A stretch of 64,000 bases of DNA, from positions 1-64,000 of the forward strand of contig JADLDI010000060.1 of NCBI GenBank assembly GCA_020846745.1, given 5' to 3'. Of this stretch, positions 51,773 to 60,683 are shown one piece after another. The stretch is from Bryobacterales bacterium. GTDB lineage: Bacteria > Acidobacteriota > Terriglobia > Bryobacterales > Bryobacteraceae. How positions within the stretch are numbered: position 1 is the stretch's first letter; each line of letters starts with the position of its first letter. The notes beneath the pieces were generated by a model. It was not told where the DNA came from. It ran no database searches and saw only the letters and a program-made list of their open reading frames with translations. Position numbers and translations under genes: made by a program.

Positions 51773-52677
51773 TGCCGGTAACTGTCGAGCGTACAGAGTG
51801 GGGCGGGTGGAGTAACTGCTACTGGATCACGAATGGCGAGGTGGAACTAATCCTGACGGCCGATATCGGGCCGCGGCTTCTCCGGTATGCGTATGTGGGC
51901 GGTACGAACGCCTTCTACGAATGCAAGGAGGAATTAGGCGGCGCGGGCGAGGCGGAGTTCCGGGTGCGCGGCGGGCATAGGTTGTGGACGGCTCCAGAGC
52001 ACTACGAACGCACTTATGCGGCCGATAACTTCCCTGTAGAAATGTCGGTACAAGGGGCGATGGTGGATGCGCTGGGTCCCGTGGAAGGCAATACTGGATT
52101 GCGCAAGCAGTTGATCGTGCGCATGGCGCATGTGGGCACGTCAGTCACAGTGATTCACCGGCTGATCAATACGCTGCCGTGGGCGGTGGAAGTAGCGCCG
52201 TGGACGATTACGATGATGGCCGAAGGCGGCGTGGGCTTCACAGGCTTTCCGCCACGTGGGACGCATCCGCAGCAGTTGGCGCCGACGAATCCGCTGACGA
52301 TGTGGGCGTTCACCAATTTCGCCGACCCCCGGTGGAAGTTCCTGGCGCGGTATCTGATCCTGCGGCAAGTGCCGGGCGCGGCGACGCCGCAGAAGACAGG
52401 CTTGTGGAACGAGCGCACATGGGGCGCTTACTGGAACGGCGGGCTGCTCTATGTGAAGCGCTATAACGCCGAACGGGGCCGGACTTATCCGGACTTCGGG
52501 TGTTCGTTCGAGATCTGGTCAAACGCGACGACTTTGGAACTGGAGACGCTCGGTCCGCTAGGAAAGCTCGAGCCGGGCGGGCAGTGCGAGCATGTGGAGC
52601 GGTGGAGTTTGCATAACGTGGCTGAGCCGGAGTGGACAGACGCAGGGTTGGACGCGGTGGTGGGGGCGGTGCTGTAG
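51772..52677 (+). CDS. DUF4380 family (mutarotase-like) protein
   Basis: The ATG at 51772 overlaps the KduD stop and is preferred over a start at 51757. The 301-aa product has the beta-sandwich pattern of galactose-mutarotase-like proteins (GEVELILTADIGPRLLRYAY near residues 20-39; RVRGGHRLWTAPEHYERTY; FGCSFEIWSNATTLELETLG). DUF4380 has no verified function. Position in a uronate/polyol operon suggests sugar epimerisation or binding, with the substrate probably shared with the KduD and MDR enzymes. Confidence 0.8.
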   Translation: MPVTVERTEWGGWSNCYWITNGEVELILTADIGPRLLRYAYVGGTNAFYECKEELGGAGEAEFRVRGGHRLWTAPEHYERTYAADNFPVEMSVQGAMVDALGPVEGNTGLRKQLIVRMAHVGTSVTVIHRLINTLPWAVEVAPWTITMMAEGGVGFTGFPPRGTHPQQLAPTNPLTMWAFTNFADPRWKFLARYLILRQVPGAATPQKTGLWNERTWGAYWNGGLLYVKRYNAERGRTYPDFGCSFEIWSNATTLELETLGPLGKLEPGGQCEHVERWSLHNVAEPEWTDAGLDAVVGAVL

Positions 52678-53010
52678 GGGAGGGTGCAGTAGGTGTTGAA
52701 GCCGTGGGTCGTGTCGTTGCTTGCGCTGATCTACTACTCAGGTCTTACAACAATGTTAGGCGGCGCGACGCTTACACGGTACCGCGGACTCCACGGTGTT
52801 GACGAAACTGATCGTCGTGCGAAGGGGGGCTTGGAGTCTGTACGACCAGGTGATCACGCAAGAGAAGGACTCGGACCGATGCGCCGTCTGCAGAATGCTG
52901 GAGGACGGTCGGGCACAGATTGCGACTTACTATTGTCCAGATGGCGAGCCGGAACCGCGAGACCTGGTCATTGTTGCGTTGCCGTAGTGTTCAGAGTCAA
53001 CTCGGATTTC
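52678..53010. other. Gap with only a weak small reading frame
   Basis: A stretch between the DUF4380 gene and hicB. It contains a 63-codon plus-strand frame at 52796-52987 starting at GTG (LTKLIVVRRGAWSLYDQVIT; ends LVIVALP), with three cysteines, no recognised family and no Shine-Dalgarno. It could be a decayed toxin-type gene. No RNA gene or strong repeat was seen. The minus-strand toxin-antitoxin pair begins beyond it. Confidence 0.35.
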
Positions 53011-53448
53011 TCATGCCGCCACATCGCAGATCTCAAGCGTCATTTGCTTGCCAAGTGCTGCCAGTGCCGCTTGAATCTTCTCGGATTTCGTCGCGTGTTC
53101 GGGATCAAGCATACGGCGGACCACACGCTCGTGCACTCCCAGGCGACGCGCGAGTTCGGAGTTACTTACCTGCTGATCGCGCATTGCGACAAACAGCGCG
53201 AGTTTTGGGGCCAGCCAAAACGGGACCGGGACCATCCGCTGACCACGTTTCACACGTGAAGGGGCAGGAATCTCCTCCCGGCGTGATAAGCGGATGGAGA
53301 GGTCGGAGCCAAGGGCATCAATTGCTTCTTCCATTGCCTCACGCGCATCAGTGCCGTCTGTCGCGACTCGGGGAAGATCGATGAATTCGACCAGGACTCT
53401 TCCGTCGCTGCCGGTGGTGAACTTCGCTGGGTAGCTAAACATCGACAC
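53011..53448 (-). CDS. hicB: HicB-type antitoxin with C-terminal helix-turn-helix
   Basis: The GTG start at 53448 has AGGAGG 8 bp upstream. The 145-aa protein has an N-terminal partial RNase-H fold typical of HicB (MFSYPAKFTTGSDGRVLVEF and FIDLPRVATDGTDAREAMEE) and a C-terminal helix-turn-helix (NSELARRLGVHERVVRRML) for DNA binding. It follows hicA after 12 bp. HicB neutralises HicA and represses the operon. Confidence 0.88.
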   Translation of the reverse strand: MSMFSYPAKFTTGSDGRVLVEFIDLPRVATDGTDAREAMEEAIDALGSDLSIRLSRREEIPAPSRVKRGQRMVPVPFWLAPKLALFVAMRDQQVSNSELARRLGVHERVVRRMLDPEHATKSEKIQAALAALGKQMTLEICDVAA

Positions 53449-53460
53449 GTGGTTTGCCTC

Positions 53461-53691
53461 CTACAACTCGTGCGGATCGATATTGAGGTCCGCGCACATC
53501 TTGGCCAGCAGATCGCGGCCGATCTCTTTCTTGCGATCCTTCAGAGTCGTAAACGCGCCGCCCAGGTACAGCCGGCCATGACTCCCTTTTCCTTTGTCAG
53601 CCACGAACTGGCAGGTGAGTTTCCGTTGTCGCGCCAGTGCTCGCACTTTGCGCTCAAACTCCGCACCCTTCACACGTCCAGTCTCGGACAT
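53461..53691 (-). CDS. hicA: HicA-type mRNA interferase toxin
   Basis: A 76-aa protein (longer if the GTG at 53712 is used). The double-stranded-RNA-binding-like fold and catalytic histidine of HicA are visible in GKGSHGRLYLGG; the end EIGRDLLAKMCADLNID is typical. HicA cleaves mRNA and is neutralised by the downstream HicB. Gene order toxin then antitoxin is the usual hicAB order. Confidence 0.82.
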   Translation of the reverse strand: MSETGRVKGAEFERKVRALARQRKLTCQFVADKGKGSHGRLYLGGAFTTLKDRKKEIGRDLLAKMCADLNIDPHEL

Positions 53692-53725
53692 TTCTGTCCG
53701 ACCGTCAAGCACCTCTGAGACAGGG

Positions 53726-54973
53726 CTAACCCTGCCCCAACATCCCCTTCACCCGATCAATCTGCCCCTGCCGCAACCACAGCAATAAAACGCTCGCCGC
53801 GATCAGCGGGGAACACCCCGCGATCAGGATCGCCGTGGTGAACCGCTGTTCGGCGCCGACCAGGAAACCCGTCACGATGGGGGCGGCGACACCGGCGAGT
53901 TGAGCCACCATGTTCTGATAGCCCATGGCACGGCCGATGGACTGCGCGGTGGTGAACAGGTGGGTTAGCGCCCAGTAGTTGGAGACGCCGAAGCCCATGC
54001 CGCCCATGGACAAGAGAAACAAGGGCAGGAGCGGTGCGCCGGCGGGCCGCCAGGCGAGGACCACGATGGTGCAACCGCACAGGAAGCCGCCCGCTACGAA
54101 GGCTTTCCGCACGGCCAGCGGTGCGGCGCCTGTCTTTTTGATCACGCGGTCCGCCACGGTGCCCGCAACCAAACTTGTTACGGCTGTTACGGCCAGCGGC
54201 ACAGAGAGGACAGTCCCCATCTTTATATTCGAATAACCATGAACCGTTAACAGGTACGACGGCACCCAGGTCAGGATGAAGTACCAATAGTACGAGTAAA
54301 AGAATGCGCCTAGCGTCACCGCCCAGAACAGCGGGGTGGCCACGACACTGAACCAGTTCACACGCGGACCCGCCTCGGCCATGGCTACGGCGGCGACCGG
54401 TTCCGCACGCTTGTGCTTGGGGGCCACCACAGCCCACGGGATCAGCCACAGCGCGCCGGCGAGTCCGGTGGCGATGAAGAGCAAGCGCCAGCCGAGCGGT
54501 TCGAGCAGGGCCGCGCCGACGAAGGTGCCGATGGCGGGGCCGACCAGCGCGCCGCCGATGTAGATCGCCGTCGGCAGGCCTTGTTCTTCCTCGGCGAAGT
54601 TGCGTTTGATATAAGCGATGCTGGCCACCGGGGCGATGGATTCGCCTAAACCCAACAATGCACGGAGGAGGACGAGTTGCCAGAAGCCGCCGGCCACACC
54701 GATCAACGCGCTCGCGACAGACCAGAGGCCCAGCCCGATGAGGTAGGTGGATTTGATGCCGAAGCGGTCCACCAGAAACCCTGCGGGGATCATGAAAAGC
54801 GCATAGGTCCAGAAAAAACTGGAGAGCAGCACACCCATCCGGGGAGCCGAGAATTGGAAGTCCTTCATGATCGCGTTGGCGGCGACACTGAGATTGCCGC
54901 GGTCGACGTAGCTGATCAGGATTCCGAGAAAAAGGAAGGTCATGACGACCCAGCGGCGATCATTAAAGAGCAT
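53726..54973 (-). CDS. MFS transporter, hexuronate/ACS-like
   Basis: A 415-aa 12-helix carrier. Start at 54973 (MLFNDRRWVVMTFLFLGILI) is preferred over 55015. The YVDRGNLSVAANAI start of helix 1 and the GFLVDRFGIKSTYLIGLGLW loop are typical of hexuronate/organic-anion ACS carriers, and LLGLGESIAPVASIAYIKRN follows. It is divergent from the Oar-like receptor gene with 207 bp between starts. Substrate is probably a sugar acid. Confidence 0.9.
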   Translation of the reverse strand: MLFNDRRWVVMTFLFLGILISYVDRGNLSVAANAIMKDFQFSAPRMGVLLSSFFWTYALFMIPAGFLVDRFGIKSTYLIGLGLWSVASALIGVAGGFWQLVLLRALLGLGESIAPVASIAYIKRNFAEEEQGLPTAIYIGGALVGPAIGTFVGAALLEPLGWRLLFIATGLAGALWLIPWAVVAPKHKRAEPVAAVAMAEAGPRVNWFSVVATPLFWAVTLGAFFYSYYWYFILTWVPSYLLTVHGYSNIKMGTVLSVPLAVTAVTSLVAGTVADRVIKKTGAAPLAVRKAFVAGGFLCGCTIVVLAWRPAGAPLLPLFLLSMGGMGFGVSNYWALTHLFTTAQSIGRAMGYQNMVAQLAGVAAPIVTGFLVGAEQRFTTAILIAGCSPLIAASVLLLWLRQGQIDRVKGMLGQG

Positions 54974-55058
54974 TGACCTTCGATTGTAGTGCGGCGCCGG
55001 TACCATTGCATACAACCAGTTTCAAAAGACAAAGAGATCTGACAAGTCCGCCCCCCCT

Positions 55059-55087
55059 TTGACTGCGACCCTCAACCGCTCTACACT
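55059..55087 (+). promoter_or_regulatory. Sigma-70-type promoter of the Oar-like receptor gene
   Basis: TTGACT (-35, 55059-55064) and TACACT (-10, 55082-55087) are separated by exactly 17 bp. The start codon at 55181 leaves a leader of about 87 nt. Confidence 0.7.
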
Positions 55088-55180
55088 AGAACCACAGAAT
55101 TCAACGTTTTGAGTTCTTTGCCTGCTGTTCTCTGAAAGGTGAACAAGGTCTATTTAAGGAAAGCCTCAAAGGAGGTCTCG

Positions 55181-58100
55181 ATGTTTCGTGGTGCGCGAAT
55201 GCTTTTAGCATTCCCCCTGTTGTTCGGGTTGTACCCAGTTGCTCATGCCCAGGAAGTCCGCGCCAGTATTACCGGCATCGTTGCGGACCCGACCGGTGCA
55301 CCAGTTCCTGGTGCCACCGTAACCGTAGTCAACGCTGCCACTAATGTCACGGTCACAACCAGGAGTAATGAATCGGGTTCCTACGTGACCCCGTTTCTGA
55401 ATCCTGGTACTTACGAGTTTTCGGTCGAAGCGTCCGGCTTTAAAAAGGTTCTCCGCAAGGACATCGTCCTGCAAGTCGGTACCGCCAGCCGCATCGACGT
55501 CGCACTCGAAGTTGGCGATCTGTCGCAAAGTGTCACCGTAAACGAGCAGGTCTCGCTGCTCCAAACTGAAACCTCAAGCCGTTCGCAAATCCTGGCGAAC
55601 GAAATTGTATCTAACGTTCCGACGCAAGGCCGTAACCCCTTCCAGATCGCCTGGGCGGCTTCCGGCGTTGTTAAGAGCGGCTCCTGGCGTTACCTCCGTT
55701 CTTTCGACATCGGCGGCACGTCCGGCATCTCGATCAACGGTGGGCGCGAGAAGACGAACGAAGTGCTGTTAGACGGTATTTCGAACGTCCGCGCCGAATA
55801 CACCGTGATCAGCATCCCGACTACTGAGTCGGTGCAGGAATTCAAAGTCCAGTCGAACACCTACGACGCACAATATGGCCGTACGGGCGGCGGTGTTGTC
55901 ACCATCGTCACCAAGGGTGGTGGAAACGATTTCCACGGGACTGCGTTTGAGTACTTCCAGAACGATAAGCTGAACGCGAACCAGACAGAATTGAACCAGC
56001 CGCAAACCGTGGCCGGCGTATTCTATCCCAACGGCCGCAAACCGCCAAACCACATCAACCAGTTCGGCGCCACTGTTTCGGGACCAATCATCATCCCGAA
56101 AGTTTTCAATGGTAAGAACAAGCTGTTCTGGATGCTGTCTTGGGAAAGTATGCGGCAGCGCTCGGCCGACCCCGACGTGAAGACCGTACCGCAGATGAAC
56201 TGGCGCCAGGGTGACTTTTCCGATCTCCGGAACGCTCAGGGCCAGTTGATCACGATCTACGATCCGTACGGCACGGCGCCGGACGGCACGCGTACGCCGA
56301 TCGCAGGCAACCGCATTCCAACGTCGCGCATCGATCCGATCGCGGCGAAGGTATTCTCGATGTACCCGGCGCCCACCGCCATCGGCGACCCTGTCACGCA
56401 TCTCAACAACTACCCGTATCCGTCGATCTGGCGCGCCAGCTTCGACCAGTTTGTGGGCCGCACCGACGCTGTGATCAACTCGAAAAACCAGGTGTTCTTC
56501 CGGTATAACGAGAACCCGTTCCAGGAGTATCGCGCGGTTGTTTTCGGCCTGGACAATCCGTCTGAACCCACGGGCAACGCGCCACTGCTCCGCAACGGCC
56601 GCAACGTGATGATGAACTGGACCTCCACGCTGTCGCCCACCATGACCTTTGACCTTCGGTTTGGCTTAAACCGCTGGGAAGAAGCCGGTGGAAGCAGCAT
56701 CGGTAAGGGTTACGATCCGAAGCAACTCGGCTTCGATCCCGCCCTGGTTGCTCAATACAACCTGTTCCAGTTCCCTCGTTTCGACTTCGATGGTGGCAGT
56801 ACTTATCAGTCGGTGGGTTCGGACGCATTCGGCCCCGGCACCCGCGATACGTACAGCTTGCAGCCTAACTTTAACAAGGTGATGGGCCGTCACTTTTTCA
56901 AGTTCGGTGTGGAAGCCCGCCAGTACAATTTGAATGATCCGGGCCGCGGATATCCGTCTGGCCAGTTTTCGTTCAATCGCAACTGGACCCAGGCGAACGC
57001 GCTCCGCGGCGACGCAGTGTCCGGCAACGGCATTGCTACCTTCCTGCTAGGCATCCCCTCCGGGGCCCTGGTTCAGAAGAACATCGACCGTTCGTACAGG
57101 CACTTCTACTACGCCGGCTTTTTCCAGGATGACTGGAAGCTCACGCAGCGCCTGACTGTGAACTTTGGCTTGCGCTACGACGTGGAAACCGGCAACCTGG
57201 AGCGCTACAACCGCCAGATCAATGGTCTGGACCTGAATGCCGCCAGTCCGATCGCTTCTCGCGTCACCGGGCTCACCTTAAAAGGTGCGGTTCAGTTCGC
57301 GAACGTTGACGGTGTGCCGCGCACGCTGATCGATGCCGACAAGAACAACTGGCAACCCCGCATTGGCTTGGCTTACAAGCTCCACGACAAGTGGGTTCTT
57401 CGCGGCGGCTACGGCCTCTACTACATCGGCGACGATCAACTCGGTTCCTCAAACGGTTTCAGCCGCCAGACGAATGCGATCGTTTCTACCGACGGTGGCC
57501 TGAACCCGATCGCCGGCTTGAGGACCGCCAATCCGTTTATCGCCCTGCCGAATGGGCGCCTACTCGACCCCGTCGGCTCGTCGCTCGGAGCTTCCAGTTT
57601 CCTCGGTGAAGGCGTGGGGGCCTGGATGCGTACGCGCGGCCTGCCCTATACCCACCAGTATTCGTTCGACATCCAGCGCGAACTCCCGGGTGGAATTCTC
57701 CTTGAAGTCGGTTACGGCGGCAACACCACTCGGCGCCTGCCGGTCGCCTTCGGCTTGAATTACCTGCCGACAAACGAACTGGGCCGCCGCACGGCGTCCG
57801 GTGCAATCGACACGGCATACTACACCGCTCAGGTTCCGAACCCGATGGCTGGTTTGATTCCGAATAACGCTTCTCTGAACGGCACCACGATTCAGCGGCA
57901 GTTGTTGATGTACGCCTACCCGCAGTACAGCGGCATCAGCATCTCCAGCGTTCCGGTCGGCCGCAACCAGTTCCATGGCTTCAACCTCAAAATCAACAAG
58001 CGGTTCACCCACGGCCTAAGCTTCATTGCCAGCTACAACGTCGGCAAGAACCTCCAGGAAACCCGAATCCTGAACGCGCAGGACTTCGGCGGACTCTCCG

Positions 58101-58687
58101 GCTGGGATAACACCAAGCTCGTCAAAGAGTCTAACCAGAACATCGACGCACCGCAGAAGTTCGTCATCGCGGGTATCTACGAACTCCCGTTCGGCAAAGG
58201 CCGTCCCATCGGCGGCAGCATGAACAAGGTGCTCAACGGCGTCGTTGGCGGATGGCAGTTGAACTACAACGTCACCTACCAGAGCGGCTGGGTGGTCGAC
58301 TATCCCAACGCTCCGCAGAACGCCCCTGGCAGCGCGAAGCTCGATAACCCCACGATGAAACAGTGGTTTAACACTTCGCTCTGGAAAACCGCTTCCGGCA
58401 CCCCCGTTGCCACCCAGGAGCCGTTTACACTCCGCACGTTCCCCTACCTGTTCAGCGATATTCGCCGGCCAGGTTACCAGAACTGGGATGCTTCGCTCTC
58501 CAAGCTTTGGCCCGTGAAGGAGAGAATGAACCTCCAGTTCCGTTTCGAGATGGTCAACATGATGAATCATCCGATTTTCAACGACATGCTGTCGACGGAC
58601 GTGACCAACCCCGGCTTCGGCCAGCTGAACCCCAGGCAGAGCAACCTGCCGAGGTTCATCAAGTTGGGCATGCACTTTACGTTCTAA
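55181..58687 (+). CDS. Oar-like TonB-dependent outer-membrane receptor
   Basis: The ATG at 55181 is preceded by GGAGGT. The 1168-aa protein has a signal peptide ending in AHA. A carboxypeptidase-regulatory-like domain at about residues 25-110 (ITGIVADPTGAPVPGATVTV; SGSYVTPFLNPGTYEFSVEA) is followed by a plug (GISINGGREKTNEVLLDGIS) and a large barrel ending KLGMHFTF, the usual C-terminal aromatic strand. Oar-type proteins are very numerous in Acidobacteriota and are thought to handle large or complex ligands. The ligand is unknown. Strong promoter, signal and a hairpin after the stop suggest a well-expressed gene. Confidence 0.94.
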   Translation: MFRGARMLLAFPLLFGLYPVAHAQEVRASITGIVADPTGAPVPGATVTVVNAATNVTVTTRSNESGSYVTPFLNPGTYEFSVEASGFKKVLRKDIVLQVGTASRIDVALEVGDLSQSVTVNEQVSLLQTETSSRSQILANEIVSNVPTQGRNPFQIAWAASGVVKSGSWRYLRSFDIGGTSGISINGGREKTNEVLLDGISNVRAEYTVISIPTTESVQEFKVQSNTYDAQYGRTGGGVVTIVTKGGGNDFHGTAFEYFQNDKLNANQTELNQPQTVAGVFYPNGRKPPNHINQFGATVSGPIIIPKVFNGKNKLFWMLSWESMRQRSADPDVKTVPQMNWRQGDFSDLRNAQGQLITIYDPYGTAPDGTRTPIAGNRIPTSRIDPIAAKVFSMYPAPTAIGDPVTHLNNYPYPSIWRASFDQFVGRTDAVINSKNQVFFRYNENPFQEYRAVVFGLDNPSEPTGNAPLLRNGRNVMMNWTSTLSPTMTFDLRFGLNRWEEAGGSSIGKGYDPKQLGFDPALVAQYNLFQFPRFDFDGGSTYQSVGSDAFGPGTRDTYSLQPNFNKVMGRHFFKFGVEARQYNLNDPGRGYPSGQFSFNRNWTQANALRGDAVSGNGIATFLLGIPSGALVQKNIDRSYRHFYYAGFFQDDWKLTQRLTVNFGLRYDVETGNLERYNRQINGLDLNAASPIASRVTGLTLKGAVQFANVDGVPRTLIDADKNNWQPRIGLAYKLHDKWVLRGGYGLYYIGDDQLGSSNGFSRQTNAIVSTDGGLNPIAGLRTANPFIALPNGRLLDPVGSSLGASSFLGEGVGAWMRTRGLPYTHQYSFDIQRELPGGILLEVGYGGNTTRRLPVAFGLNYLPTNELGRRTASGAIDTAYYTAQVPNPMAGLIPNNASLNGTTIQRQLLMYAYPQYSGISISSVPVGRNQFHGFNLKINKRFTHGLSFIASYNVGKNLQETRILNAQDFGGLSGWDNTKLVKESNQNIDAPQKFVIAGIYELPFGKGRPIGGSMNKVLNGVVGGWQLNYNVTYQSGWVVDYPNAPQNAPGSAKLDNPTMKQWFNTSLWKTASGTPVATQEPFTLRTFPYLFSDIRRPGYQNWDASLSKLWPVKERMNLQFRFEMVNMMNHPIFNDMLSTDVTNPGFGQLNPRQSNLPRFIKLGMHFTF

Positions 58688-58716
58688 GGCTGTCCTTACA
58701 ACAACAAAAAAGGAGG

Positions 58717-58741
58717 GGGCCGGCCACGTGCCGGCCCTTTT
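58717..58741 (+). terminator. Hairpin with T-run after the Oar-like gene, overlapping the next start
   Basis: Perfect 8-bp arms GGGCCGGC (58717-58724) and GCCGGCCC (58730-58737), a 5-nt loop and then TTTT. It is a good intrinsic terminator for the receptor gene. The same hairpin covers the GTG at 58728 and the AGGAGG at 58711-58716 sits just before it. Confidence 0.75.
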
Positions 58742-60404
58742 CTCTTATATGATCGCCCTCCTCTTACTCGTTTCTTCGCTCGATATTTCCGTTTACTCCA
58801 CCGCCGGCAACATCCTCCAGCATCTCTCCACACCGGAAGGCCGCGAAAAAACTCATAACATTCTTCAACGCCTCCACATCAACCACATCTATCTCGAAGG
58901 CCGCCGCGGCGACGAGTATGTTACTCCCGACTTACTCCGCGCTAATCGCGACTTCTTCAAATCTCGCGGCTACCGCGTCACCGGCGGTATCGCAACAGTA
59001 CCCGGCAAATGGTTCGGCGACCGGCAGGACCATCCGCTCGGCTGGCTGAATTGGGAAGGCAAGAAGACGCGCGATGGCATCGCCGGCTTCTTCCGCGAGA
59101 ACGCCGCCATCTTCGATGAAATCATTGTTGACGACTTCTTCTGTACAGGTGATGCTTCACCGGCTTCGGACAAAGCGCGCGGATCACGCGCATGGGCCGA
59201 TTACCGCCAGGACTTATTGGTGAATTCCATTCAACCGCTCATGTTCGAACCCGCCCGGGCTGTCAATCCGAACGTCAAGATCGTTATCAAGTACCCGCAG
59301 TGGTACGACCGCTTTCACATGTTCGGCTACAACCCACAGCGCATGTCGCCGCCATTTCAGAAAGTGTGGGTCGGTACGGAGGTCCGCAACCCGGCCACGC
59401 GGCGTATGGGACATGTTCAGCCAACGGAAGGCTACATGAACCTCCGCTGGATCTCTTCCGTCGTAGGTCACGACAAGGTGGAAGGCGCGTGGTTCGATCA
59501 CATCGAGTGCACCGCTCAAAACTTTGTGGACCAGGCCTATGAAAGCGTGCTCGCCGGAGCCAAGGAGCTGACGCTGTTCAATCTGGGCGACGTTGTCACT
59601 GGACATCCAGGACACGATCCGTTCGTCAAAGCCTATCCGGAACTGTCTGAACTCGCCGCTACGGTGCGCCCGGCAAAGGCAACGGGAATCTACTACTACA
59701 AGCCGGTGGCGAGCGATGCGGCGGACAACTTGTACCTGATGGATTACCTCGGAATGATCGGCTTGCCGGTCGTGCCCGCGGCCAGTTGGCCGAATGACGC
59801 CAAGGTGGTGTTTCTAGGCGCGCAAGCCGCGGCCGATCCGCGAATCGCGGAACGTCTAAAGGGCGACACGACCTTTATCGCCACACCGGCGTTCCTTCGC
59901 AAGATCGGTCCAGCCGTTCAGACGCTCTTCGGCGCAAAGGTAGACCCCACGTTGCGGCAATCGCAAACGAAGGATCTGGTGGGGTTCATGCCCATTCCGC
60001 TGCCCATGCCGGTGGACCTCGACGGCGCAGTGGCACTTGGTGGAGCCAAGCAGATCGTCTCGGCAACGGTCGACGGCAGGAACGTTCCTTTTCTGACCCA
60101 GAAGGGAAAGTTCTATGTGCTGAACGTCCGGACGTTCTCAGAGAAGGACTTCCGCGACGTGGGCGAATGGCTGCTCGCCCCGCGTCCCCTCGGGCTTTCG
60201 AGCATTCCCACAGAACTGGCGGACCTTCTACGGAAGCAGTTCCTGGCTCCGCTTGGGCTGACGTTTAACGCACCGTCCGGCATCGCACTCACTACGGCCG
60301 GGGGTAAGCACTATCTCTACAGCTTCCTCGATCGCGATGCCGGCGTGCGTTTGAACGGCCGTGCCATGAAGGTGCCGGCGAACAGTCTGCTCCGAGTGCC
60401 ATAG
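58728..60404 (+). CDS. Exported hypothetical protein, TIM-barrel-like
   Basis: The GTG at 58728 has AGGAGG 11 bp upstream; the ATG at 58749 is the alternative. About 558 residues with a signal peptide (MIALLLLVSSLDISVYS). The central part has alternating strand/helix pattern (INHIYLEGRRGDEYVTPDLL; IFDEIIVDDFFCTGDASP; NVKIVIKYPQWYDRFH) as in glycosidase-like barrels, and a C-terminal region that may be a beta domain. No family or catalytic residues could be named. Its expression may be affected by the hairpin on its start. Confidence 0.65.
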   Translation: MPALFSYMIALLLLVSSLDISVYSTAGNILQHLSTPEGREKTHNILQRLHINHIYLEGRRGDEYVTPDLLRANRDFFKSRGYRVTGGIATVPGKWFGDRQDHPLGWLNWEGKKTRDGIAGFFRENAAIFDEIIVDDFFCTGDASPASDKARGSRAWADYRQDLLVNSIQPLMFEPARAVNPNVKIVIKYPQWYDRFHMFGYNPQRMSPPFQKVWVGTEVRNPATRRMGHVQPTEGYMNLRWISSVVGHDKVEGAWFDHIECTAQNFVDQAYESVLAGAKELTLFNLGDVVTGHPGHDPFVKAYPELSELAATVRPAKATGIYYYKPVASDAADNLYLMDYLGMIGLPVVPAASWPNDAKVVFLGAQAAADPRIAERLKGDTTFIATPAFLRKIGPAVQTLFGAKVDPTLRQSQTKDLVGFMPIPLPMPVDLDGAVALGGAKQIVSATVDGRNVPFLTQKGKFYVLNVRTFSEKDFRDVGEWLLAPRPLGLSSIPTELADLLRKQFLAPLGLTFNAPSGIALTTAGGKHYLYSFLDRDAGVRLNGRAMKVPANSLLRVP

Positions 60405-60426
60405 CTGATTCCGTCGTGTTCTCAAG

Positions 60427-60531
60427 CCGGAGCAGGCGGGATCGGCCGGTACTGGGCGCTTTTTTTGTAGAACCCGCTTGAATTTGTACTAGGAGGGATC
60501 GCGGGTTCCGCCAGACCTCCGCCTGCTCCGG
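60427..60531. repeat. Nested inverted-repeat structure in the gap before the beta-helix gene
   Basis: Outer perfect 13-bp arms CCGGAGCAGGCGG (60427-60439) and its complement at 60519-60531 enclose inner 7-bp arms AACCCGC (60471-60477) and GCGGGTT (60501-60507). A run of seven T follows GGGCGC near 60461. A third hairpin (CAGGT CGAA ACCTG) lies at about 60570-60600. It could be a structured RNA or a small mobile-element remnant; no known family is recognised. Confidence 0.5.
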
Positions 60532-60683
60532 CAGTACCAGAATGCCTGCGGCGTTGGTACCAGAAAGACGCCACGTCAGGTCGAAACCTGGCGTCGCGGC
60601 TGGATAGAGCCGGATTCGGCCATGACTGGTACTAGCCAGACATTCCAATTGAGCGCTTCGCCCGTGGAGCCGAACCTGGAGCC

